The notes under the pieces: model-generated
Databases searched by the model: none
What the model was told of the DNA's origin: nothing
Seen by the model: the letters and a program-made list of their open reading frames with translations, nothing else
Part shown: one piece after another, positions 52,260-60,568 of the stretch
How the letters are laid out: the number at the start of each line of letters is the position of its first letter
Numbering within the stretch: position 1 is the first letter of the stretch
Translations under genes and position numbers: made by a program
Source of the DNA: Catenulispora sp. EB89
Lineage (GTDB): Bacteria > Actinomycetota > Actinomycetes > Streptomycetales > Catenulisporaceae
Length of the DNA stretch: 64,000 nucleotides
Assembly (NCBI RefSeq): GCF_041261445.1
Contig: NZ_JBGCCU010000003.1
Coordinates: 124,001 to 188,000, forward strand
Reading direction: 5' to 3'

Positions 52260-55200
52260 TCACATCCAGGGGCGCTCCGGGGGCCGGGCCGCGGGATGCT
52301 CCGCGAGTTCACCCAACGCCAGGTCGACGGCCGCGTCGAGCTGCGGATCCCGGCCGGCGTTGGCGTCGGCCGGGGTGAATTCGACCTCGACAGTGGGGTA
52401 GCAGCCGTGGTTCTCCAGGCCGTACCCGACGGATTCGAACCAGTTCATGTACTTGGGCTGCGTCACCGCGGTGCCGTCCAGCAGCCGGAAGCGGGCGTCG
52501 ATGCCGACCACGCCGCCCCACGTCCGCATCCCGACGATCGGGACACCCCGGTCCTTCAGGTACTGATTGATGATGTCTCCGTCGGAAGCGGAGTACTCGT
52601 CGCAGACCGACACCAGCGGCCCGCGCACCGCCGCCGGCGGATACGTGCGGGGCACCTTCCCGCGCACCAGCTTCCACCCGGCGACCCGCCGCAACAGCTG
52701 CTCGGCCACCAACGGCGAGGTGTTGCCGCCGCGGTTGTCGCGGGTGTCGACGATCAGGCCCTCGCACGCGGTCTGCGTGGCCAGGTCGCGGTGGAACTCC
52801 GCCCAACCGCGCGACCCCTGGTCGGGGAGGTGGACGTAGCCCAGGCGACCGCCGGAGCGCGCCCGCACATAAGCCCGCCGCTCGGCGACCCACGCCTGAT
52901 AACGCAGAAGCCGTTCATCGTCGAGCGGCACGATGACGACGCGACGCCCGCGCGGAGCAGCGTCAGCGCCGTCCCCCTCGCCCCCCGCATCCCGCACCAA
53001 CAGCACCTCGGTCGGCTTCCCGGCCTTCCCGGCCAGCAGCGGCCCCGGCCCGACGCCGGCATCCACCGGCCGGCCGTCGACCGCCGCCACCACGTCGCCG
53101 ACCCGCGCCCCGACCCCCGGCGCCTCGAACGGCGACCGCGCCTGCGGCACCGAGGCGTCGCCGGGCAGGATCCGCGTGATCCGCCAGCGTCCTTCCGCGT
53201 CGCGCTCCAGATCCGCACCGAGCCGCCCCTGACGGCGCGCGGGATCGACGGCGTAGCCGGTCTCGCGCACATAGGCGTGGGACGTGCCGAGCTCCCCCTG
53301 GACCTCCCAGAGCAGGTCCACCAGGTCGTCGTGGGTGGCGAGCGCCTCGGCCAGCGGCTGGTACCGCTCCCACACCCCCGGCCAGTCCACGCCGCCGAGG
53401 TCGTCGCGCCAGAAGAAGTCGCGCTGCAGCAGCCACGCCTCCCGCAGGCTCTGCCGCCGCTCGGCCACCGGATCCACGGTCACCCGGATCCGTTCCAGAT
53501 CCAGCGGCTCCCGGTCGCCGTTGTCCGGACGCGCGTCGGAGGGCTGCGACCGCAGCGCCCCGCCGTCGCGCACCAGCACCCGGCAGCCGTCGCCGCTGAC
53601 CTCGAACGAGTGCGCCTCGTCGGTGAGCGTCAGCACGTCCCGCTTGCCGAAGTCGTAGCGCCGCAGCCGGGGCTTGTCCGCCTCGTTCGACGGGTCCGAC
53701 ATGCTGTCGCCGAGCGCGCCGTGCTTGAAGCTCTCCAGCCAGAGCACGCCGCCCTTGGCCGCGCGCAGCCGCGAGTAGTCCCCGGTCGGGACCGGGAAGG
53801 GCACGACCCGGCCCGCGATGCCCTCGACGTCGACCCGGCTGCGCGCGCGGTCGGAGCCGCTGGAGCTGCCGGACTTGCCGGAGCCGTCGGAGCCGTCGGA
53901 GCTGTCCGAGCCGTCCGAGCCGTCCGAAGCACCGGAACCGTCCGAGCTGCCGGAGCCGTCGTCTTCGTCGTCGTCATCAGCACCCGACTTCACGTCCTCC
54001 CCGATCGGCCGTCCCTGAAGCGAGGGCGCGAAGGGCGAGGGCTCGTCGGCGGCCAGCGGCACCAGGTACGGCCGGGCCCCGGGCACGAAGATGAGGTCGA
54101 ACACCTCGTCCGCGTAGTAGGGGTCGTAGGTGCGGTTGGACAGGAAGGCCAGATGCTTGCCGTCCAGCGTGAACGCCGGACTCCAGTCGAGGAACCGGCC
54201 GTCGGTGACGTCGACCGGGGTCAGCGTGGCCACGTCCGCGAGCCGGATCTTGCGCGGGCCGTCGGCCTGCGTGCCCTCGGCCCAGGCCAGCCAGCGCGAG
54301 TCCGGGGAGAACACCGGGTCCTCGGCGAGGGTGCCCCAGGCGTGGTGCGGCCCGCTGGCCACGACCCGCGCCGTGCCGGCCCCGACGTCGACGACCAGCA
54401 GCCGGTTGTCCTCGGTCGAGACGGCGAGATGCGCGCCGTCCGGTGAGGCCGACAGCCCCGCGACCCGCGTGACCTCGCCGGTCAGGATCCTGCGGACCAC
54501 GACCTCGCGGTCCGCGACCTCGGTGTCGGCGTCGACCGGCCCGATCTCGATCGACCACTCCCCGCCGGCGTCCGTCACCCACGCGGCGAACCCGGTCTCC
54601 CCGAGCACGACAGGCAGTCGCGCCCGAACCCCCGGCGTCACCGCGAGCGCCCGCGCCGGACCGTCCTTGGCCGCGAGCCAGTGGATGGTGCCGCGCACGG
54701 TGACCGCGACCGCGCGGCCGGTCCGGTCCGCCGCGAACCCGCCGAGGTTGTTCGACGCCGCGACCGGATACTCCGTACGGCCTATTCGGGTTCCGGCCAG
54801 CCGCACCTCCAGCGGCCGCGCCTCACCCTCCAAGTCCTCGAGCAGCCACAGCCGCCCGCCGCGCATGAACACCACGCGCACGCCGTCGGTTCCGGCGTGC
54901 CGCGCGAAGTACCCGGACGGCTCGTCGGTGTGCCGGCGGAGATCGGACCCGTCCGGCCGACACGAGTAGAGCTCTGAGACTCCCCCGGCGTCCGACAGGA
55001 ACGCGGCCCGGTCCCCCACCCACATCGGCGCGTCGATGTTGCCCTCGTGCTCGCGCAGGATCCGGCGGAAGTCCCCGGAGCCGTCCGCGTCGACCCACAG
55101 CTTGCCCGCGCGGCCGCCCCGATAGCGCTTCCACCACGACGCGTCGTGCGCGATCCCGCGCCGCGTCATGACCGCGCCGCCGGGACCGTGCAGCGCGAGC

Positions 55201-55622
55201 CCCTGCAGCGTCCCGTAGGGCAGCGGCACCGGGACGCCGCCGCCGAAGGGGACGACGTGCGCCCGCACGTCCCCGCGCAGCGGCAGTCGGCCCCCGGCCA
55301 CCACCACCTCCTCGGCCGACGCCCAGCCGAGCACGTCGGTCCGGTCGTCGGCCCAGTACGTCAGCCGCGTCGCCGTGCCGCCGTCGACCGAGGCCGCGTA
55401 CGCCTCCGGCGCCCCGTCGCGCTGCCGCGTCCACGCCACCCGCGCGCCGTCCGGGGACAGCCGGGGGCCGCGCACCGGCTGCCAGTCCGACGTGAACCGC
55501 GCGGCCCGCACCGGGCCGCCCGCACCGGCGGGCAGCTCGGCGAGCCAGACGTCGTCCTCCGCGACGAACGTCAGCAGGTCCCCCGAAAGGTGCGGGAACC
55601 GCAGATACGAGGTCTGCGACAT
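52260..55622 (-). CDS. Tricorn protease homologue (copy 1)
   Basis: 1120 aa. Large cytosolic peptidase that trims oligopeptides downstream of the proteasome. The N-terminal propeller region (YLRFPHLSGDLLTFVAEDDVWL, many LSPDG and FSPDSRWLAW repeats) is followed by a C1/PDZ/C2 catalytic part with GTSHAYV (Ser-His), GARVGDVVAAVDG (PDZ) and DTRDNRGGNTSPLVAEQLL (nucleophile Ser region) and SDGDIINQ. A 45-residue Asp/Ser/Gly linker sits near 525-575. Its ATG shares one base with the stop of copy 2 (TGATG), so the two are cotranslated. Confidence 0.92.
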   Translation of the reverse strand: MSQTSYLRFPHLSGDLLTFVAEDDVWLAELPAGAGGPVRAARFTSDWQPVRGPRLSPDGARVAWTRQRDGAPEAYAASVDGGTATRLTYWADDRTDVLGWASAEEVVVAGGRLPLRGDVRAHVVPFGGGVPVPLPYGTLQGLALHGPGGAVMTRRGIAHDASWWKRYRGGRAGKLWVDADGSGDFRRILREHEGNIDAPMWVGDRAAFLSDAGGVSELYSCRPDGSDLRRHTDEPSGYFARHAGTDGVRVVFMRGGRLWLLEDLEGEARPLEVRLAGTRIGRTEYPVAASNNLGGFAADRTGRAVAVTVRGTIHWLAAKDGPARALAVTPGVRARLPVVLGETGFAAWVTDAGGEWSIEIGPVDADTEVADREVVVRRILTGEVTRVAGLSASPDGAHLAVSTEDNRLLVVDVGAGTARVVASGPHHAWGTLAEDPVFSPDSRWLAWAEGTQADGPRKIRLADVATLTPVDVTDGRFLDWSPAFTLDGKHLAFLSNRTYDPYYADEVFDLIFVPGARPYLVPLAADEPSPFAPSLQGRPIGEDVKSGADDDDEDDGSGSSDGSGASDGSDGSDSSDGSDGSGKSGSSSGSDRARSRVDVEGIAGRVVPFPVPTGDYSRLRAAKGGVLWLESFKHGALGDSMSDPSNEADKPRLRRYDFGKRDVLTLTDEAHSFEVSGDGCRVLVRDGGALRSQPSDARPDNGDREPLDLERIRVTVDPVAERRQSLREAWLLQRDFFWRDDLGGVDWPGVWERYQPLAEALATHDDLVDLLWEVQGELGTSHAYVRETGYAVDPARRQGRLGADLERDAEGRWRITRILPGDASVPQARSPFEAPGVGARVGDVVAAVDGRPVDAGVGPGPLLAGKAGKPTEVLLVRDAGGEGDGADAAPRGRRVVIVPLDDERLLRYQAWVAERRAYVRARSGGRLGYVHLPDQGSRGWAEFHRDLATQTACEGLIVDTRDNRGGNTSPLVAEQLLRRVAGWKLVRGKVPRTYPPAAVRGPLVSVCDEYSASDGDIINQYLKDRGVPIVGMRTWGGVVGIDARFRLLDGTAVTQPKYMNWFESVGYGLENHGCYPTVEVEFTPADANAGRDPQLDAAVDLALGELAEHPAARPPERPWM

Positions 55623-58600
55623 CAGTGCTCGTACACTCCCGGTACCGACGGCGGAGCCGCCGGCGGCTCCTTCGCCAGCGCGTCCAGGGCGATCTCGATC
55701 GCCTTGTCCAACTGCGGGTCGGCCCCGGCGACGAAGTCCTGCGGCCGGAAGGCGACCGGGACGGTCGGCTCGCAGCCGTGGTTCTCCAGGCCGTAGAGCC
55801 CGACCGAGTCGAAGGCCAGCGCGTAGCGCGGCTGCGTCACGAACGTGCCGTCAACCAGGTAGTAGCAGTCGTCCATACCGATGACGCCGCCCCAGGTGCG
55901 GGCCCCGACCACGGTCACGCCGTGGTCCTTGAACGCCTGGTTGATGATGTCGCCGTCGCTGCCGGCCTCCTCGTCGCAGACCGAGACCAGCGGCCCGACC
56001 GGCGAGTACGGCGGATAGGTGTCGGGCAGCTCGCCGCGGGCGAACTCCCAGCCGATCGGCTTGCGCAGCAGCCGCTCCACCACCAGCGAGGAGGTGATGC
56101 CGCCGCGGTTGCCGCGGGTGTCGACCACCACGCCGTCCTTGACGATCTGGGCCGGCAGGTCGCGGTGGAACTCGGCCCAGCCCGGCTCGGCCTGGTCGGG
56201 CAGGTGCACGTAGCCCAGCCGGCCCTCGGACTTGGCCAGCACGTACGCCCGCCGGTCGGCGACCCAGTCCCGGTAGCGCAGCGCCACCTCGTCGGCGGTC
56301 GGCACCACGACCACGGCGCGCGCGGCGCCGGCCGCGTTCCGCAGCGTCAGCTCGGTCGGCTGGCCGGCCTTGCCCGCCAGCAGCGCGGCCGGACCGGAGC
56401 GCTCGGGGACCGCGACGCCGTCCACGGCGGTGATCGCGTCGCCGACCCGGGCCGCCACCCCCGGCGCGGCCAGCGGCGAGCGGGCCGCGGGCACCGAGTT
56501 GTCGCCCGGCAGGATCCTGACGATCCGCCAGACACCGTCCTCGTCCGGGGCGAGGTCGGCGCCGAGCAGACCCTGCTGCCGGGCCGCGTCGCGGGACGTC
56601 TTCGGGGCGTCGACGTAGGCGTGCGAGGTGCGCAGCTCGCCCTGGAGCTCCCACAGCAGGTCGACGAAGTCGTCGTCCGTCGAGGTGGCCGGGACCAGCG
56701 GCAGGTAGCGGGTACGGGCCGCCTCCCAGTCGATGCCGTCCATGGCCGGCTTGATGTAGTTCTCGGCCTGCAGGCGCCAGGCCTCGGTGAAGGCCTGGAC
56801 GCGCTCGGCCTCCGGGACGACCCGCAGCCGGATCCGAGACAGGTCCACGGCCTCCGGCTTCGCGTCGTCGGCCTCGTCGGCCGGACGCGCCGAGAGCGCG
56901 CCGTTGTCGGAGACGACCAGGCGCGCGCCGTCGCCGGAGACCGTGTAGCCGTCGAGCTCCTCGACCAGCGTCTGCTCCTCGCGCTTGCCGAAGTCGAAGC
57001 GCATCAGGGCCGGCCGGGACTCTTCCTTGCCGGAGCCGGCCAGCTGGGTGCCCAGAGCGCCGACGATCGGCTTGGCCAGCCAGGTGACGCCGCCCTTCAC
57101 CGCCGCGAGGTCGGCGTAGGTCCCGGAGGCGACCGGGAACGGGACGGCGCGGGTGGTGATGCCGTAGGCGTCGATCGCCGTGGCCGGGATCTCAGAGACC
57201 TTGTTCTTGTCCGCGCTGTCGCCGTCGCCGCCACGGTCGCTGTCACCGTCGTCGCCCACCGGACGCCCGCCGAGCTCGGGGTCGAACGGCGAGGGCTCGG
57301 TCTCGGCCAGCGGCACCAGGTAGGGCCGGGTCGAGGGGAGGAACGAGTAGTCGAAGTACATGTCCTCCTCGTAGGAGTCGAACGTCCGCGACGACAGGAA
57401 CGCCAGGTGCTTGCCGTCGGCGGTGAACACCGGGTTCCAGTCCCGGAACCGCGGCTCGGTGACGTCGACCGTCTCCAGGCTCGCGACGTCGGCGACCCGG
57501 ATCTGCCAGGCGTCCGGCACGTCCGAGCGCTGGCTCCACGCGACCCACTTCGAGTCCGGCGAGAACGTCGGGTCGGAGGCGAAGTTCATGCCCCAGCGCG
57601 GCATCGCCCGGAATTTGCCCTCGCCGTCGACGACCACGCGCAGCGTGCCGGCCTCGACGTCGACGAGGAGCAGCTTGTTGTCGCGGGTCGTGGCGGCCAG
57701 GTGCTTGCCGTCCGGGGAGGCGGCGAGCTCGTTGACGTATCCGAACTCGCCGGTGAGGACGCGGCGGCGCTGCGAGCCGTCGGTGGCCGCGATCTCGATC
57801 GAGTACTCCCCCGCGGCGTCGATGACCCACGCGGCCTGCCCGGTCCGGCCGAGCACGACGGGCAGCCGGCTGCGCGTGCCCTCCTCGACGCTGAGGCCGC
57901 GCGCCGGGCCGTCCTTGTGGGTCAGCCAGTGCACCGTGCCGCGGACCTCGACGGCGCTGGCGCGGCCGGTGTGGTCCGGGCTGACGGCGCCGAGGTGCTT
58001 CGCGGCGTCGATCGGGCGCGGGGTGCCGGCGCGGCGCGCGCCGGGGAGGCGGATGTCCAGCGGGCGCGGGTCGTCTTCGAGGTCTTCCATCAGCCAGAGC
58101 CGGCCGGCGCGCTGGAAGACGATGCGGACGCCGTCGGTGGCGGCGTGGCGCAGGTAGTAGCCTCCCTCGCCGGTGGTGTGGCGGCGCAGGTCGGTGCCGT
58201 CCGGCAGGGCGGAGTAGAGCTCTGCGACGCCGTCCTCGTGGTCGGAGTGGAAGACCACGCGGCCGTCGAACCACATCGGGTCGCCGAGGTTGCCCTCGAC
58301 CTCGGCCAGGAAGCGCTCGAACTCGCCGGTGCCCTCGCGGTCGATCCACAGCTGGCCGGTGGCGCCGCCGCGGTAGCCCTTCCACAGGTAGGAGTTGCCT
58401 GCGTAGAAGCGGCTCAGGACCGCAGGGCTGCCTTCCGCGCCGGGCTCGGCGAAGGCCAGGGCCTTCAGGTTGCCGAAGGGGAGCCGGGCCGGGTGGCCGC
58501 CTTCGAAGGGCACGGTGTGCGCGAAGTTGTAGAAGCGGTGGCCGTGGCCGCCCCAGCCGCGCACGATCACCTCGTCCTGCGACGCCCAGCCGATCGCCTC

Positions 58601-58885
58601 GGTGCGCGGATGGCCCCAGTACGTTAGCCGGTGGCCCGCCGGGCCCTCGACCGGCTGCGCGAACACCTCGACGACGCCCTCCCGCGAGGACGTCCACGCC
58701 AGGCGCGAACCGTCCGGCGACAGCAAGGGCCTTCTGACCGGGACGCGGTCGGAAGTGACCCGCGAGGCGCGGGCCGAAGCGGCGAAGCCTGGCAAGTCGG
58801 TGACCCACACGTCGTCATCGGCGACGAAGGTCAGAGTCGATCCGGACAGATGCGGGTAACGGAGGTACGTCGTCGTCTGCGTCAC
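55622..58885 (-). CDS. Tricorn protease homologue (copy 2)
   Basis: 1087 aa from GTG 58885. Same architecture as copy 1: YLRYPHLSGSTLTFVADDDVWV at the N-terminus, propeller repeats, RTSHAYV, GVAARVGDAITAVDG and DTRGNRGGITSSLVVERLL. The acidic linker is shorter (GDSDRGGDGDSADKN). Identity with copy 1 is clear in all blocks but far from complete, so the duplication is not recent. TACGTT lies 6 nt before the GTG, suggesting a leaderless start for the operon. Confidence 0.92.
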   Translation of the reverse strand: MTQTTTYLRYPHLSGSTLTFVADDDVWVTDLPGFAASARASRVTSDRVPVRRPLLSPDGSRLAWTSSREGVVEVFAQPVEGPAGHRLTYWGHPRTEAIGWASQDEVIVRGWGGHGHRFYNFAHTVPFEGGHPARLPFGNLKALAFAEPGAEGSPAVLSRFYAGNSYLWKGYRGGATGQLWIDREGTGEFERFLAEVEGNLGDPMWFDGRVVFHSDHEDGVAELYSALPDGTDLRRHTTGEGGYYLRHAATDGVRIVFQRAGRLWLMEDLEDDPRPLDIRLPGARRAGTPRPIDAAKHLGAVSPDHTGRASAVEVRGTVHWLTHKDGPARGLSVEEGTRSRLPVVLGRTGQAAWVIDAAGEYSIEIAATDGSQRRRVLTGEFGYVNELAASPDGKHLAATTRDNKLLLVDVEAGTLRVVVDGEGKFRAMPRWGMNFASDPTFSPDSKWVAWSQRSDVPDAWQIRVADVASLETVDVTEPRFRDWNPVFTADGKHLAFLSSRTFDSYEEDMYFDYSFLPSTRPYLVPLAETEPSPFDPELGGRPVGDDGDSDRGGDGDSADKNKVSEIPATAIDAYGITTRAVPFPVASGTYADLAAVKGGVTWLAKPIVGALGTQLAGSGKEESRPALMRFDFGKREEQTLVEELDGYTVSGDGARLVVSDNGALSARPADEADDAKPEAVDLSRIRLRVVPEAERVQAFTEAWRLQAENYIKPAMDGIDWEAARTRYLPLVPATSTDDDFVDLLWELQGELRTSHAYVDAPKTSRDAARQQGLLGADLAPDEDGVWRIVRILPGDNSVPAARSPLAAPGVAARVGDAITAVDGVAVPERSGPAALLAGKAGQPTELTLRNAAGAARAVVVVPTADEVALRYRDWVADRRAYVLAKSEGRLGYVHLPDQAEPGWAEFHRDLPAQIVKDGVVVDTRGNRGGITSSLVVERLLRKPIGWEFARGELPDTYPPYSPVGPLVSVCDEEAGSDGDIINQAFKDHGVTVVGARTWGGVIGMDDCYYLVDGTFVTQPRYALAFDSVGLYGLENHGCEPTVPVAFRPQDFVAGADPQLDKAIEIALDALAKEPPAAPPSVPGVYEH

Positions 58886-59118
58886 CTGTCGAACGTAGGG
58901 CAAAGGGTTCCGACTGTGCCACTGATAAGGGACGATGGACCGGCAGGGGGAGTTTTGAGTTCACGCACCTTGACGGCCGGGCACGCGGTGGTATCGGGGC
59001 CCGCCGCCAGTGCCGTTCACCCTTCGAACACGACAGCAGCGACCCCGGCGGGTCGCCGAAGCCGCTGCTGTCAGCAGAGTCCTCGCTCAGAATTCTTCAG
59101 GCGAGGCCGCCGCTGGTA

Positions 59119-59463
59119 CTAGTCCAGGCCGTAGTGGCAGTTGTGGTGCCAGAAGCCGTGCCAGCCGTCGCTCCAGCCGCCGTCCCAGCCCCCCTGCCAG
59201 CCGACGACGCTGATCACCACGCCGTCGCCGTTCCCGACCACGTCGTGGTTGCCCACGACGTTGCCGGCGCCCTGCGTCACGTTGCCGCCGGTGCCCTGCA
59301 CGACGTTCCCGGTCCCCACCCCGCTGTTGCCGGAGGTCGAGCCCGAGGTGGTGCCGATGTTGGTACCGCTGGAGTTGACGTCGGCGCTGGCGGCCGAGGC
59401 GCCGGCGAGAATGAGGGCGGCGACCGTCGCGGTCGTCGCCAGGGTCTTGGTCACAAAAGACAT
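59119..59463 (-). CDS. Secreted Gly/Asn/Ser-rich protein with Trp/His tail
   Basis: 114 aa. A signal peptide (about 1-28, cleavage after ASA) is followed by a low-complexity region with GNVVQG, GNVTQG and GNVVGN repeats and a C-terminus rich in Trp, Gly and His (WQGGWDGGWSDGWHGFW). GGAGG lies 5 nt before ATG 59463. It recalls small surface proteins of filamentous actinobacteria (chaplin-like in size and composition) but lacks a recognisable chaplin domain. Confidence 0.7.
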   Translation of the reverse strand: MSFVTKTLATTATVAALILAGASAASADVNSSGTNIGTTSGSTSGNSGVGTGNVVQGTGGNVTQGAGNVVGNHDVVGNGDGVVISVVGWQGGWDGGWSDGWHGFWHHNCHYGLD

Positions 59464-59507
59464 TCAGTCCTCCGTGTTGTTGTGAAGCCCCCCATCAGGG
59501 CCCGCAC

Positions 59508-59520
59508 TGTGAGTCTCACA
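59508..59520. promoter_or_regulatory. Palindrome upstream of the secreted-protein gene
   Basis: TGTGAG-T-CTCACA is a perfect 6-bp inverted repeat 45 bp before the start of the leftward secreted-protein gene. It could be an operator. The rest of the 330-bp gap to the toxin gene shows nothing clear. Confidence 0.35.
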
Positions 59521-59791
59521 CCGCAGAGGCTGCTATATGCGGATCATCACACTGAAACCACCGAAATCGGTCGCACTCCGACACGGAGGACGTGCGGGGG
59601 CTGGATTGTCCTGGGTTCCGGCACACGGATTGTTCGAGAGCTGATACTTTCCTGCGGGTTCAGGTGTGCGGCGGGAAGCCGGGGTCTCCGGCCCCGGCGC
59701 GGAGTGGCCGCAGATGACACTGTCGCTCATTCAGGCGAAATCGGGTTTGCCGCCGCTGCCGCCGATCACCTATGTCCATACCATCGCTGTT

Positions 59792-60145
59792 ATGGCATGG
59801 GGTAGAGTGGAGCTGGAACCGGAGGTCGACGAGTGGTATCACAAGCTCGACCCGCAACGACGAGCGCAGGCGTTCTTCCACTTCGAGCTGCTCGAAGCGC
59901 GCGGGACGTCTCTGGGGATGCCGTACGCCCGTCCACTCGACGGGAAGCTCTGGGAGCTGCGCTTCCACTGTGGAAGTGTGCAGCAGCGGGTCGCTTATTG
60001 GATCGCCGCCGATCGACGCGTCATCTTGCTCACCGTGTTCCGTAAGACACGAAGCAACGAGGCTGCCGAAGTCCTCCGCGCCAAGCGGGCGATAATCCGG
60101 TGCCAGACCGAGAATCACACGGCCGACGAGGAGGAAGTCGCGTGA
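59792..60145 (+). CDS. HigB/RelE-type toxin
   Basis: 117 aa. Phage-Gp49/HigB family of the RelE/ParE fold: VDEWYHKLDP near the N-terminus, GKLWELRFHCGSVQQRVAYW and VILLTVFRKTRSN. Members are ribosome-dependent mRNA endonucleases. The toxin gene comes first, as in higBA, and its stop overlaps the antitoxin start (GTGA). A longer upstream frame from 59666 is not conserved in character. ATG 59792 has no clear Shine-Dalgarno. Confidence 0.85.
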   Translation: MAWGRVELEPEVDEWYHKLDPQRRAQAFFHFELLEARGTSLGMPYARPLDGKLWELRFHCGSVQQRVAYWIAADRRVILLTVFRKTRSNEAAEVLRAKRAIIRCQTENHTADEEEVA

Positions 60146-60504
60146 CGAGTCGTAGAACGCTCTCCGATCTTCGCCAAGAGAACGCCGCGAACCCAGAGTT
60201 CCAAGCCGCCTACGCCGAGGCCCGGCTTCGCTTCGATCTCGGAGAAGCGGTCCGGACACGCCGCGAAGAACTCGGCTGGAGTCAGACGTACCTCGCCGAA
60301 CGTACCGGCATGCGCCAGCCCGCGATCGCTCGGTTCGAAGCCGGCGGGACCACTCCCACGCTGCCCGTGCTGGAACGTATCGCGGCTGCGCTCGGCCTGC
60401 GTCTCTCGGTCGAGCTGAAGGCCGTCCCCGAGGCCGCGACCGTCAAGGTCCACCAACCGGCCCTGCCCGGGAACGGCACCTCGGACCAAGCGGCGACCGG
60501 CTGA
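60142..60504 (+). CDS. HigA-type XRE antitoxin
   Basis: 120 aa from GTG 60142 (GAGGAGG upstream), overlapping the toxin by 4 nt. The helix-turn-helix reads LGWSQTYLAERTGMRQPAIARFEAGGTTPTLPVLERIAAALG (about residues 43-84 in several motifs). The N-terminal block NPEFQAAYAEARLRFDLGEAV is usual in this antitoxin group. It should neutralise the toxin and repress the operon. Confidence 0.88.
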   Translation: MTSRRTLSDLRQENAANPEFQAAYAEARLRFDLGEAVRTRREELGWSQTYLAERTGMRQPAIARFEAGGTTPTLPVLERIAAALGLRLSVELKAVPEAATVKVHQPALPGNGTSDQAATG

Positions 60505-60522
60505 GCGCACCCCACCCCCAAA

Positions 60523-60562
60523 GCGTCGGCCCCGCGCGAACCACCCGCGCGGGAGCCGACGC
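60523..60562. terminator. Bidirectional terminator between higA-like gene and mmsA
   Basis: Arms GCGTCGGC+CCCGCGCG and CGCGCGGG+GCCGACGC form a 16-bp stem with one bulged A and a 7-nt loop, between convergent genes. Confidence 0.88.
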
Positions 60563-60568
60563 CCCACC

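Noticed and set aside
52209-54446. 745-residue plus-strand frame opposite the tricorn gene
   Set aside because: Arg/Pro/His-rich antisense shadow; the minus strand carries a full tricorn protease with catalytic motifs.
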